A stretch of DNA of 64,000 nucleotides, taken from Latrodectus hesperus. Its lineage: Eukaryota > Arthropoda > Arachnida > Araneae > Theridiidae. The position numbers were made by a program, and so were the translations under genes. Below, piece after piece: positions 39,060 through 55,335 of the stretch. The stretch spans positions 496,001 through 560,000 of the forward strand of contig CM075852.1 of the NCBI GenBank assembly GCA_037975125.1, written 5' to 3'. Position 1 is the first letter of the stretch. Each line of letters opens with the position of its first letter. The notes beneath the pieces were generated by a model, which worked only from the letters and a program-made list of their open reading frames with translations, did not search any database and was not told the DNA's origin.

Positions 39060-39860
39060 GAGACCACACACAATATAACATAACGATGTGAAGTGTCTTT
39101 GGTCCAATAGGTTAACGAGTTATCGACCTTATCATCAGTTGGCTTTATTGTAGAAACAGAGTTGTCACATATGTTATGACATAAAAGTCTGCAGGTCCCT
39201 AATGCAGTAGAATGGACATCCCAATTCGATTATATATATATATATATAGAAAAAATAAAGTGAGATAAAAAAGAAATAAAGATCACATGATCACATGAAA
39301 ACATGCGGATCACATGAAAACATGTCGTATTTTTTGATGAATACGGTTTCTCATTGATCTCCATCACGAGACGTATACACGACTAAACCCCTCAAAAGCC
39401 ATCAACCCAAACTTTCTTCTACTTAGATTGAAATTTGTGATTAATTTCCGTAAAGTTTTGGACCTTTTTCTCGTGTTTTGATATTTTTCAGCTCTCATGG
39501 AAGGGACAGGTCATTAGCACTGACTATTCCACTTTTTGTTCGACCAACCACCTTCTAAGGAGCAGGCATTGTTCCGTCTGTAGATTGCACGCATCAAGAT
39601 GATAATTCGTCTTTGTCGGAATGAGGAATCAGGGTTTGGGGAACATGTTGAACACTTTGGATAACCTGTTCAATCATAAACATCACAGAGCCCCTGTGAT
39701 ATTTTTTGAAAAGAAAGAGGTCCAATCATCATCCTCTTGCACATGGCTGTAGTCTAGAGCAATTTCATCATGAAGACTGCTGCAGCATCCCACTTGCCCA
39801 CTTATATAAAAATAACCGACAGATGGCTTAGACACGATAAAAGTCATTTTAAACATTCTT
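39060..39860. other. GC-richer island with (TA)n and a short direct repeat, unassigned
   Basis: The left part (39080-39235) is GC-richer and ends in a 20-bp TA run (39231-39250), a layout like the TA-tailed SINE at 49604, but without a recognisable tRNA head. At 39282-39326 the block GATCACATGAAAACATG is duplicated. From 39340 to 39840 a further GC-richer stretch has, on the minus strand, short coding-like pieces (CSSLHDEIALDYSHVQEDDD; LQTEQCLLLRRWLVEQK) separated by stops. I cannot assign them. A decayed retroelement or pseudogene is likely. Confidence 0.3.
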
Positions 39861-42800
39861 CATCAATCAATTATAATCGGATTTTGTAAAATGTGGGAGC
39901 TTCATTAAATGCCATCGAACGTAAAAATAGTATATATTTTCAATGTGATAAGAATTCATCATGAATGTCCCGGGATAAATTTTGAATATGAGCTACTTAT
40001 TATTTCCGATTTTTGCTTAAATCTTGCTTATTTTTAATTTTCACCGTAATTGCCAATCAATTGTGTCATCAATTACTATAGTTTGTGAAACAATGAGTAA
40101 TAAGAAAATATAAGGACACAATTCACCTCTCAGAATATATTTCCAATAAACACTCCTAGTCTAACATCATATTATTTCTTCACGGTATGGATTTTATCTA
40201 TTGAGATTATTGTTTTTCATTTTGTTATGATTATTTACATGAGTTTCCTTACCCTTAAAATAATTTTAAATTAGTTAAATCTGCATATTTCAACAATTTG
40301 AAACATTATCAAAAATTACCATTAATTGTTAATTATTTTAAGGCAAATATTTTCTTTTAATGCATTTGATTTATAAATAAAGAATTAATGGAATATTTTC
40401 CTTAAGGTAGATTATTTTATTATATATAAGATAAAATTATAAACCAATCGCTTCTTGCGTGTAACGATACCTTGTATAAATTAAATTTAAGAAGTAAAAG
40501 ACTTTGCTTTGAGGCATCCAAACAATTCATGTAATTCACTTTACATCAATTGTCTGTATATCAATCAATTAATCTTTATCAGACAATTAAAGTGAATCTA
40601 TTCAACTTGTATAGAGAACAGATTAAATGTTTCCTCTTAAATAAAAGCTTAAACTTGGTTTCTAAATTAACTTGAAAAATTAAGCCTTTACATTTAGAAT
40701 GACAATTAATATGATACAATAAGTGTTCATTTCATATATAAAATTTTTATTATTGTGTGTAAAAAATCTACTATAATTTTCTTAAATGTTCATTACAGCT
40801 CCTAAACTAAACATGTGGTGAATTTTACGATTTTTTTAAATTCGTAATGTTACTGAGGATATGTGAAAATCACAATCAACTTGCTAAGGTATAAAATATA
40901 AAATTAAATTATTTTTATTATTATAAGAAAAATAATATCTGAAATTAAGTAATTATTGTTATTATAAATAAATACGCATATAATTATGTAGTTTTTCTAG
41001 TGAAAAAAATTCCTTTAATTTTTTTAAATGAGGATTAATTAATCATTTGAAAGGTATCAAAATAATTTAATATTATAATTTAATTCATTGAAAACTAATT
41101 ACACGTTTTTTACACAATTAAATTCATAAATACTTCAATAAATTAAATTTAATAGCACGTTATTAGAAGGGGAAATTGTTACTATTTTGAAATTTATATT
41201 TTGAAAATTTTCAAATTATTTATATTTTGGAAAATGTTTGAAAAAGTTTCTTATCTTAACATAAATTATTTGCTTAGAAAATAAAAATAAAAGATGAAAT
41301 ATATTAAACCAATCCAGGTTTTATAGAAGGTTATATTTGTTCATGTTTATATGTAATCATGAAAAAAAATGGTTTAAGTTTTATAAAAGTGGTACATATG
41401 TAAAAATTTATCAAAAATTTATAATGTGAAGTCTATAATCCAATGTCTACAAAATCTATAATGGAACAAAAATAAATTTGTTGAGATTTTAAATTTTAGG
41501 ATTGTAATCTTAATATTCCTTTTACCTTTAACCGCTTAATTGTTTAAAATAAAATATATCAATAAAATATTTGGAATGTAAATTTCATTATTATTTAAGC
41601 GAACTTTCGTTTCGTCTGGGCTTCTATATTAGTTTCATTTTACATGAAAAACACGTAGGAGCTATATTCAAACACTTTTATAGTAAATAGAAGTAAAAAA
41701 TAGCAATATCTTAAAGGATTTTGTAGTAAAATTACTATTATCTATGATTTTAATGTACCTATCTAATTTAAAATACTTATTCACTTTCTATTTTAGAATA
41801 CCTAATACTTATCTAAAATTCCCTTAAATATAAAAAACAGCCTAAAATGAGTATAAGGATTATAATAGGAATAGTTTAAAGTAATGTATTTAAATATTCC
41901 GTTTATATACTCAATTCATTTCTTACGAAATTACCGGTTTCCAATTTGTCGGCTAATCCAAAATATAATTTTCATTGTTAAAGCATACAAAATACTTTAA
42001 ATTCTACAACTGAGATCTAAAATGATATTTCATCCTTCGGCACAGAAAATAATCGTTTTTTCATCTTCTACTATTTATATTTCAATGTTTATTAGACGAG
42101 AACTTTCAAATTTTTCTCAGCATTTAATACTATTTTAAAAACTATATTTTTTATTTTCTTATAGATTAAATACAGACTATAGATGAATACATAGATAATG
42201 TTTTCTTAATTTTACATTGAATATATTATATGTTTTTAAAGTTTAATAAAATGTTTTGAAACTAAAAACGCTGGCAAATTAACTTCGGATAAAATGATTC
42301 AAAAGAAAATTTCAGAATTAAATAAAAATAATATTTTAGTGCAGAGGTTTAAAATATTTTAATCATTTGCTTAACATAAGAATCATGTTTCTTCTTTTAC
42401 AAAAAAAAATAAAATTTTGTATTTATATTCAAATAAATAAAATTATAAAAAAACATTCTCATCTGATTTCTGCATTAATCTTTGACAAAACATCAGAAGT
42501 TATTAGTTTTAAATTATTTTTATTAATGTATTATGTTTTCTCTTAACTATTACTTTAATTTCCTTATGGAATACTTTTAGAAACAATAACCCATTTTTTC
42601 AATTTTAAATTTCTTAAATTGAATTTTCTTAATACATTCTAATATTCTTTAACAATCTTATAGGGGAAAAATTCTATTATTTTTAATTTACCTATATAAA
42701 CATGCTATTTAACACAGTTTTATTTCACAAGAACTTCTGAAAAGATTTATGGAGAATATAAAGTTATACCCGATTTATCTACACTAAATATTAAAGTCTT

Positions 42801-45751
42801 GAATAGAAGACTGAATACAAGAAACCATAGAAGCTCATACATTTGAAAGGACATAATTCTGTAAAATGAAAACTTTATAAGTATTGTGGACATATTTTAA
42901 TAACTATCATTTTGCTCGAACATAATATCTTATTAAAATCAATGAGAACGAAACACTTGAAAAATGTATAGTAAAATACATATAATTACATATTGCATAG
43001 TTAAAAAGTCGTATATTTTTTAGAAATGGAATTCTAAGTAAACAAAAATATCGTATGCATGTAGAATTAATTTTTAATGCAAAATTTCGATAAAAAGTTA
43101 ATGGGAATTTCATTTTTATTTTCTTAAGTAATTTTTCATTGTGTTTCCCTTATCTCCTATTGTATAAAACAATTTAAAATATTAAATTAACTTATAATTG
43201 AATGTATTATCATAGACCATTTTATAAACCACGTATATAATTATGTTATAAAATATAAACTATTTAACTGAAACAAATATATGATAAAATATTTAAAATA
43301 TTTTTCCAGCATAAAATAATGCAATTTGCTTAAAAATATTGTTTAAATCTTATAAAAATTAACATTTAATCTGCAACATTCTTAATCTTTCAGCAAAGAA
43401 ATTTAAGATTTTATAAAAACAGACATTTAGTATCTTAAAAAAATTATTGCATTATGCTTTGAGTAATTTTGTTTCTTTGAGTATGCATTCTTTGTTTCTT
43501 TGAGTAATTGTAAAATTGAGTCTTCAAAGAATAAATTATAAGGTATTAAATACTTTTCCTTCAAAAAAACATTAATTTTCTTCTTTACATCTACTTGTTT
43601 GTTGCACTTAGTTAAAATAACTTGATTTCATAAAATATGCTTTAAATATAAAAATATATTTACTAATTTTTGCTTTTCTGTAAAAATATGAATATATTTA
43701 TATATAGATGCATATTTACGTGTCACAAATTACATAATCATTTTTTCGAGTTAAAATAACCATAGTGAATAATGAAAGAATTTTTTCAAACTAAAATTTC
43801 TATAAATTGTTGCCTATAAGGAATTATTTTTTTATAACTAAGCAATAAAAATTCACAATCAAATACATAAATGATAATAATTTTGTAGTCTATTAGCACT
43901 GTTTATCATGTTAGATGATTCTTGGAGTTGTTAGATATTCTTGGAGACAATTGATTTCTATAGTAAACAATTTTTTTAATTTTTATGCTTTGTTTTATAT
44001 ATATTATTTTAAATAAAATATTAACTGTATGTGAGAGTGACTAAGTGATGCAAATTGTATAAATTACATTTAAATAAAATAGTAATGGATAATTTTAAGA
44101 AACATTCAAATGTAATTGATGAAAAATGGTAAATAATTTCTAAGTTTTTTTAAAAAAATATACTTCCTACATAAATATCATATAATTTCTACTTATTTAT
44201 TGAGATGTTTCTGTTTTAATTCAATAACTGAAATTAGCAGAAAATAAATATCATGTTCATCATAATCGTAACAGAGAAAATTTCAATTGTAAATTTTACT
44301 TTGTTTTTTACCGCTAAAACAAATTTTTTCTTCATATAAAAAAGCAGATTAATTTTTTAAGAATTAAATTCATTAGAAGTGCCATAACTCTTGTTATATT
44401 GACTACAATTTCTTTAGTTACATGAATAATAGTAATGTAATAACCTCTTGTTGTCATTTACGAACTTAAATAATTAATTTGCACATTTTAGATCATTTAT
44501 TGTAAATTGAAACAGCATAGCACTGAGATTTAATTAGGTTTTAGAATTTTTTTTACAGTTTGAGCTGATCTCCCAGTTCCCTCTCTTGCACTGTTTCCTC
44601 CCACGCATATGCATCACTGTCAAATAAGAATGTTTTTAATAAAGTCATTCTATGATTTATGATGCTAGAAACCTTCATTGCATAATAGCCCACAATTTTC
44701 AAAGACAGTGAGAATGAGAATTTCAAAAAATAAATTAGCCTTCGTCATTAATATACATGTTTTAAATAATAAATTAGAAGGAAACTCCTTTGTTGTAGCT
44801 ATGTAATATTTAATGTTTATAAAATTTCTATCATTACAGAAATACGCATATTTCTTTCCCGTGTTGATAGTAAGAGCTTTAATGAAAAGTTTGGAATGGT
44901 GATAATTTGTATGAAATCTGCAAATCGTATAATAGAACTTTATATTAACAATCTCAATAAAATTTTTAATATTTATAACGGTATTATTTTCCAAAGTAAA
45001 ATATATCGCTCAAAAGTTTTCTTAAGATGATATACAGAAGTTTGATAAATATGTTTATACCTTAAGTTGAAAGAATGATTTATTTTTATTGGAAATGTGA
45101 AAGAGTAAAAACTAGTTTACAAACATTTATCTCATAAATAACATAAAATTTAAAAAATCCAATTTTATCTATATACGATTTCATATTTCCTACGCGATGA
45201 TATATTGATGAAGCTTTATATGTAATATACAAAATTTTGCTCTTTCAAATATTTCGTATTAAAAAATGTTGGTTTCTTAATTTTAAATGCAACTCACATT
45301 TAAATAAGAATAAGAATTCCTTTTACAGTTTTACCAAATTTCTCATTTTATTTACTTTTATGTATCATGATTTATGGAATGTGGATTTTAAAGATATTTT
45401 TATTAAAATTTAATCTTAAATTTTTCTAAAACTGAATGCTTCTATAAAAAATGAGCAAATATTTACAAATTAGAGCTTTTTGTAATGGTTTCAATTCATT
45501 TGAGAATACTTCCATTTAAAAATTTAAACAATTTAAAAAAATGAATATTAACACGTGAAAATTTCATGTCTCATCTAATTAACAAGACAATTGCTTGATT
45601 AAAATAATCTAACATGTCAATGAAATTTTCATGAAAATGAAGAGGGAGTTCAATATTTTGCTGTAAAATAATTCAAAGTTGTTGAAAAAGTAAATCAAGG
45701 GATAGTTGAGGTTTCTGCATTTGAAAGTTTTCTTTTTATATATTATTTTTT
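39861..45751. other. Long AT-rich stretch, no gene supported
   Basis: Nearly 6 kb with no supported gene. A 109-codon minus frame (44665-44994) is Asn/Ile/Lys/Phe-rich without motifs. A small GC-richer pocket at 44563-44628 follows a TTTTTTTTACAG acceptor-like site but is open for only about 22 codons. Confidence 0.55.
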
Positions 45752-46279
45752 AACAAGAAAGTCCATGTTTTGTTACAAATTCATAATTAATGTTTACCTA
45801 GACTTACACCAATCCATAAACATGACTTTATATTTACCAAGAAAGTAGCCCATGTTTTGTTACAAATTCATAAATAATGTTTACTTAGACTTACACCAAT
45901 CCATAAACAAGACTATATCTACCAAGAAAGTAGCCCGTGTTTTGTTACAAATTCATAATTAATGTTTACCTAGACTTACACCAATCCATAAACAAGACTT
46001 TATTTACCAAGAAAGTAGCCCATGTTTTGTTACAAATTCATAATTAATGTTTACCTGGATTTACACCAATCCATAAACAAGACTTTATATTTACCAAGAA
46101 AGTAGCCCATGTTTTGTTACAAATTCATAAATAATGTTTACTTAGACTTACACCAACCCATAAATAAGACTTTATTTACCAAGAAAGTAGCCCATGTTTT
46201 GTTACAAATTCATAATTAATGTTTACCTGGACTTACACCAATTCATGAACAAGACTTTATTTACCAATTCATGATAATG
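45752..46279. repeat. Minisatellite, 85-bp unit, about 6.2 copies
   Basis: Units begin (ACCAAGAAAGTAGCCCATG) at 45752 (first unit slightly shortened), 45836, 45921, 46006, 46093 and 46178, with a stub to 46279. Unit lengths are 85, 85, 87, 85 and 85 bp. Copies differ at only a few sites, for example AATTAATG against AATAATG and CCTAGACTT against CCTGGATTT. Alternating variants (units 2 and 5 share AAATAATGTTTACTTAG) hint at a three-unit higher-order duplication. It is non-coding. Confidence 0.97.
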
Positions 46280-46700
46280 TACATCAATTCACTATCTTAT
46301 TGGATGGTAATCATGTTAGTAAATATGATAAGAATGAGTTCAAAAGAAAAAAATGAGTATTTCGAAACACGGAAGAAAATAAATGTTCTTATAGCTAATA
46401 TGGTATGTCAGATATTTTCTTAATAAATAATTTAATATACTTAAACAATAAAAATAAGTGAGTATCATATTCATGTTTGTTTCTGTAGTTTTTTCTCCAA
46501 AATAAATAATTTTATCTTCATTACGTTATTAAATATATAATTTAACATAAAATATTTAATATACATTCGCATTATTTGAACATTAATAACAATTATTTTA
46601 TGATTATTTATAAATAAAAAAAGTTATGACAATATCTAATAATAATATTCGACCATTCAATTAATACCCAACACTTGATAGTTTCAATGAAACAGAATTG
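46280..46700. other. AT-rich DNA, no gene seen
   Basis: No supported feature. Confidence 0.6.
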
Positions 46701-46875
46701 CGTGCATTTAATTAATTGTCAGATACGCGTCTAAGAATAACAAAGCTGATTTCCGCGGGTTTACTCCAAGTTGAATTAATCGGAAAATTACTATGACTGA
46801 TTGGATCGAGAGTATGAGTTTCTATCCCCCTCCCATTCGCAGACGTAACTAATGACGTCAGGAAACAAAGTTCAA
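46701..46875. other. GC-richer pocket with a perfect CRE palindrome
   Basis: A compact GC-richer pocket in very AT-rich DNA. It contains ACGCGT, CCGCGG, a pyrimidine-rich run ending in CAG (CCCCCTCCCATTCGCAG) and the full CRE palindrome TGACGTCA at 46853-46860. It could be a small regulatory element or an exon boundary. No frame is supported and no gene lies beside it. Confidence 0.3.
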
Positions 46876-47849
46876 TACTTCTATGAAACTAATTATTTTC
46901 CAATTTCATATATCATGATACTTTTGTGTGTCTTGCTTTCCTTCTTAACCCTTATGTTTCTTGAGAAAATGAACGGATACAAATGTCAATGACATAAAAA
47001 TTAATTCCCATTGTTTCGTAATTTTTTTGTTCATTGCTTTTTGGGATAGTTTTTAGAAGCAAGCTAATTTCACCATTTCCAGTGTGATGAATTTTTGTAT
47101 TTCCATACTATTCTACAAAGACTTACTGTGTTTTTCTTTCCTTTTTTATAAATAAATAAAATTTCTGAAATGTCTGGTGAAAAAGGACTAATTTATTTTT
47201 ACAAATTGTATTTTCACAATGTCAATGAATTGCAATCATTCCATACTATACGCCAAAGTAGACATGTTAATATTTCAATATGTAAAAATAAAGCACTATT
47301 TACTTTTGGCGAAACAACTAAAAAGATCCAAAACACAAATAAATCTTTCATTTATTAGAAATATTAATTCATAATTAATAAATATTATATCACTTATGTA
47401 TTCATTATTTCTAAATCACGCAAATAATTTCAGAATTCATTTATTTCTGAAATATATCTACAGGTTAATGATGTATTAATAATTTAAACCTAATAACAAA
47501 TGTAATTATAGGTTGCCAGTTAACATCATTACCATTTTAATATAGGATTTTATTTAAATTTATAAATCAACATAGAACTACATTAATTTTATATAATAGT
47601 AAATAATCCTTAGAGGCAGCTGTCATTTCATATTTTATTCAAAGTCACTTACAAAATTTTGGCGACTCAAGAAATGCTCAAATTTTTTCTTTGGGTGTAA
47701 TAAGTCCTTAATCTCCAAATTGTTTTGACATGGACTCAAATTCTTTTTCAGGATTTATTCCAAACATTGAAACTAAAAGATGATTTTTATTTCTTGAAGC
47801 GTTGCTAGCACATTGAATTAAACAGGAACAAAATTAAAAAAATTTTAGA
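46876..47849. other. AT-rich DNA, no gene seen
   Basis: A 62-codon plus frame (47170-47358) has no recognisable motif. Confidence 0.5.
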
Positions 47850-48045
47850 CACGAAGTATTGAAGTTGCATTGCTATAGCACATGTTCACTCTTCGCTCAG
47901 CAATTATTTTTTGCACCCAAGGGTGATTTTTCCAAACCACTACAAACATCTATACTTAAAGTGGGACCTGAACCCTCGATTAGTTGAATCGAAAGAGTCT
48001 AAGAACTGACCTTTTGGTTGCCGATCAGGCAAAGGATGCACCCAT
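47850..48045 (-). mobile_element. Possible diverged tRNA-like SINE fragment
   Basis: On the minus strand, GAGGGTTCAGGTCCCAC resembles a tRNA T-arm with B box. It is preceded by CGATTCAACTAATCG, which could form an anticodon-like stem. Shortly after the T-arm comes TATAGATGTTT, similar to the TCATGGATGTT that follows the head of the SINE at 49604. ATACTTAAA lies on both sides of the head-like part (about 47953 and 48042). No A box or shared SINE body was found, so this is tentative. Confidence 0.3.
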
Positions 48046-48150
48046 ACTTAAATGTATTACTCATATGAATATTGAATTCATCTATTTTATTCTCATCATT
48101 TTTCATCTATTATACTCATCCATTTTTTCACAAAATAAACACAAGAGTAT

Positions 48151-48190
48151 TTCTGACTATTTGCCGAGTAATCTGACTATTTGCCGAGTA
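48151..48190. repeat. 20-bp tandem duplication
   Basis: TCTGACTATTTGCCGAGTA occurs twice in direct tandem (offset 20 bp), differing only in the first bases. A 78-codon frame passes through it but has no recognisable motif. Confidence 0.95.
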
Positions 48191-49590
48191 GTAGGAGATA
48201 GTGATCTTATTTTTTATTAGACTTAGTGAAATAACAATTATTTAGTCCTTATCGAATGGCAACAAAAACAGAAAATAGATCTTTAGCTATCTTGAAGTGA
48301 GATACTAAAATATTATGTGTGTTCCCTAATTTAATGACAGTTTTTGTTCCGTTTTTTCTGTATATTTTGTAATTGCTCTTTTGGGAATATTCAATTCCTC
48401 TTATGTTGAGGTGCTTTTTGGGTTTACTTTCTGTTCTTGTAAATGTATAAATGGATATATTTTTGAACAAGTGGGCGTCATTTTATTCCAAATTAATTAC
48501 AATAAGGATTTAAAAATACGTGAAAATTTTTCATTGCATTCAATTTGTATCATCTAAATCTGATTCGTTAATTTTTAGTTGACATTTAACGCATCTCTTG
48601 CGTATTTTATTTAGATTTTTCTGGGGAAAGAATGCATCTAGATCTTTCCAACCTCTCTTTTAAAGAAGTTCTTTTTCTTTGAAAAATTAATTTATATTAG
48701 AACTTTTTCCATACTACATACTAAAATAAATGAAAATCTAAAGGATTTAATAAATCTCTTCTGAAGTTAAAAATTTAAATTGAAAATATGAATTCTAGTT
48801 TCATACATTAAAGTTATGCATTAAAATAAAACATAACATAAAAGACAAGTTGTCGAATCATAAAAATTTATTACATAGAAAATATATTACTGAACATATT
48901 TTAAATTCCAATTTATTTATGAACTGAAATGACATGGATGAAATTAATGCATTGAAACAGATGTGAAAATTTAGAATAAATACAAAAGAATTAAATTTCC
49001 TTCTGAATAGAAGTCTCTCTTTAAACGGTAAACAAGCAGGCATATAGTTTAACACATAAAAAATTTTGCACAATGCAGAATAATTTAACTTATAGTGTCC
49101 GAAAACGAATCTTTGAAACCTGAAATGAAGTCCAACGAAAGAATTAGTTGAAAACAAAATAAAACGTAATGTAGACTCCTTAAATTTAGAAATTATTAAA
49201 TATTGAAATCAGTACTCTTCATACGCATTTTAATGCATTTATAATTGATAACGTGTAGGAAAAAGAGGAATCAATTTTACTGTAGAGTACAAAGTCAACA
49301 AATGTTTAAAAATAAAAAAGTATGCATCGTTATCCTTAAGAAAACATTGTGGGCACGTAAGAAGAGATTCAATGTCATAAAGACTTTTCTCTAATCCCAG
49401 TGGTTATGCTTAAATGACAAATTTAAAAGAAGAAAAAAAAGCCACATGACTTTTTCTTGGAAAGAAAAGAGTTTTGAGAAAAGAGTTAAAACCTCTATTT
49501 ATACATAAGAGATTACTTTACCGGGAGTTCAAATCAGCATCAATCATGTTTCAATAAGTTCCAAAAATTGTAATCAATATATCACCGGAA
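48191..49590. other. AT-rich DNA, no gene supported
   Basis: Frames of 73 and 99 codons on the minus strand (48249-48470, 48858-49157) are Phe/Asn/Lys-rich without motifs and not supported. Confidence 0.5.
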
Positions 49591-49603
49591 ATATGTAACA
49601 CCT

Positions 49604-49914
49604 GCCTACCGATGGCTGAGGGGGGTTAACCTTCCTGACTCCTGATCAGTGGGTCTCGAGTTCGAATCCTGGTTCGGTCATGGATGTTACTTTCTTTCTC
49701 TGTTCCTTCTGTGTTTCTCTGTCCTTTCTTCTGTGATGATGCATGAGTGTGGCCCACCCTATAAACGAGTTTGTGGTGGTATTGCGCGGGCAACGCTACT
49801 CACCTCCGTGACTTGGTTCACAGGTGGCCGCTGGGTAGCGATAAATAATGAGTAGCAGAGTTACTGGCATTGTTGTAGCATAGGGTTCGTCACTCTAGTG
49901 CCCGACGTTGGAAC

Positions 49915-49939
<25 letters not shown>
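49604..49939 (+). mobile_element. tRNA-derived SINE, copy B, with (TA)n tail
   Basis: This is the best copy in the window. The tRNA-like head has A box TGGCTGAGGGG at 49613-49623 and B box AGTTCGAATCC at 49659-49669, at a spacing suited to RNA polymerase III. The head is followed by a CT-rich linker and then the body shared with the copies at 9312 and 36491 (CACCCTATAAACGAG, ctcacctccgtgacttggtt, ATAATGAGTAGCAG). It ends in about 24 bp of TA repeats. ATATGTAACACCT flanks it at 49591-49603 and 49940-49952, a 13-bp target duplication typical of LINE-driven insertion. The 68-codon plus frame inside it is a shadow. The tRNA of origin is not clear. Confidence 0.9.
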
Positions 49940-49945
<6 letters not shown>

Positions 49946-49952
49946 AACACCT

Positions 49953-50545
49953 CAAATTTGAAAGGATTTTGAAATTTTAATTGCAAAAAAATATATTTGA
50001 TATGTGTTGTATTGGCTACTTAATAACATTACTACTTATTCTATTTTGAAATAAATTTATTCCTTATATAAAGACAGTACGATAAATTTTTCATTTTATA
50101 ATAAATATAATTCGTCAGAAACATAAACTACAACTATAAAAAATATTTATTTCGAAAATAACTGACACAGAAAGAGAATTATAGCTCATATATTTGTTGC
50201 TAAAAATTAAATATCATACATTGTTATAAATATGCTTTCATATCAGTATGAAATTTCTTTCGTTTATTTATTAGAGATCACTTTTCAGCAATTAGAATTT
50301 ATCTTTCATAAGGTCGATGAACATATAATGAGCTTAAGATGTCAATTTCCAAATAAAAGCCATTTAGAGGGCAAGTAGGGAAAGTTTTAAATTATCTGTC
50401 AAAACTATAGAGGTCAATGACACGTCACAGTTCAATCTCAAACACTCTTCGATTTCTAATGGTTCGTTTCACAGCTCCATTGATTTCACAGCACCTTTTT
50501 CAATCCATTGCTGTCAACGAAGAAAATTTTAATAAAATTGTTGTG
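49953..50545. other. AT-rich DNA, no gene seen
   Basis: Slightly GC-richer near 50370-50520, without a recognisable frame. Confidence 0.55.
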
Positions 50546-50570
50546 ATTTATTGCCGTAGAGGCAATAAAT
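50546..50570. repeat. Perfect 10-bp hairpin
   Basis: ATTTATTGCC at 50546-50555 pairs exactly with GGCAATAAAT at 50561-50570 around loop GTAGA, followed by a T run. The AATAAA in its right arm would be hidden in the stem of a plus-strand transcript. Function unknown; it may be chance. Confidence 0.8.
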
Positions 50571-55209
<4,639 letters not shown>

Positions 55210-55226
55210 TCAGATTTTGGAATACC

Positions 55227-55317
<91 letters not shown>

Positions 55318-55335
55318 GGGTATTCCAAAATCTGA
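55210..55335. repeat. 20-bp perfect inverted repeat flanking a (TA)n tract
   Basis: TCAGATTTTGGAATACCCTG at 55210-55229 is exactly complementary to CAGGGTATTCCAAAATCTGA at 55316-55335. The 86 bp between are TA repeats. CAGGG at the tip beside TA is what the terminal repeat of a Tc1/mariner-type element looks like (TA target). The orientation means element termini face each other across the microsatellite: two elements inserted tail to tail, or one junction expanded. The whole 126 bp is self-complementary and could extrude as a long hairpin. The frames of 105 and 121 codons across it are artefacts. Confidence 0.85.

Noticed and set aside
44563..44628. Small GC-richer pocket after an acceptor-like site
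   Set aside because: Only about 22 codons, no donor and no recognisable protein.
44665..44994. 109-codon minus frame
   Set aside because: Asn/Ile/Lys/Phe-rich with no motif; a frame of this length is expected about once by chance in a window of this size and composition.
45752..46279. CRISPR array
   Set aside because: The whole 85-bp unit repeats with no variable spacers, and the DNA is eukaryotic; it is a minisatellite.
48858..49157. 99-codon minus frame
   Set aside because: Low-complexity Phe/Asn/Lys content, no motif, no local GC rise.
49604..49680. Functional tRNA gene
   Set aside because: The A and B boxes are good, but the two ends of the head do not pair as an acceptor stem and it continues into a SINE body.
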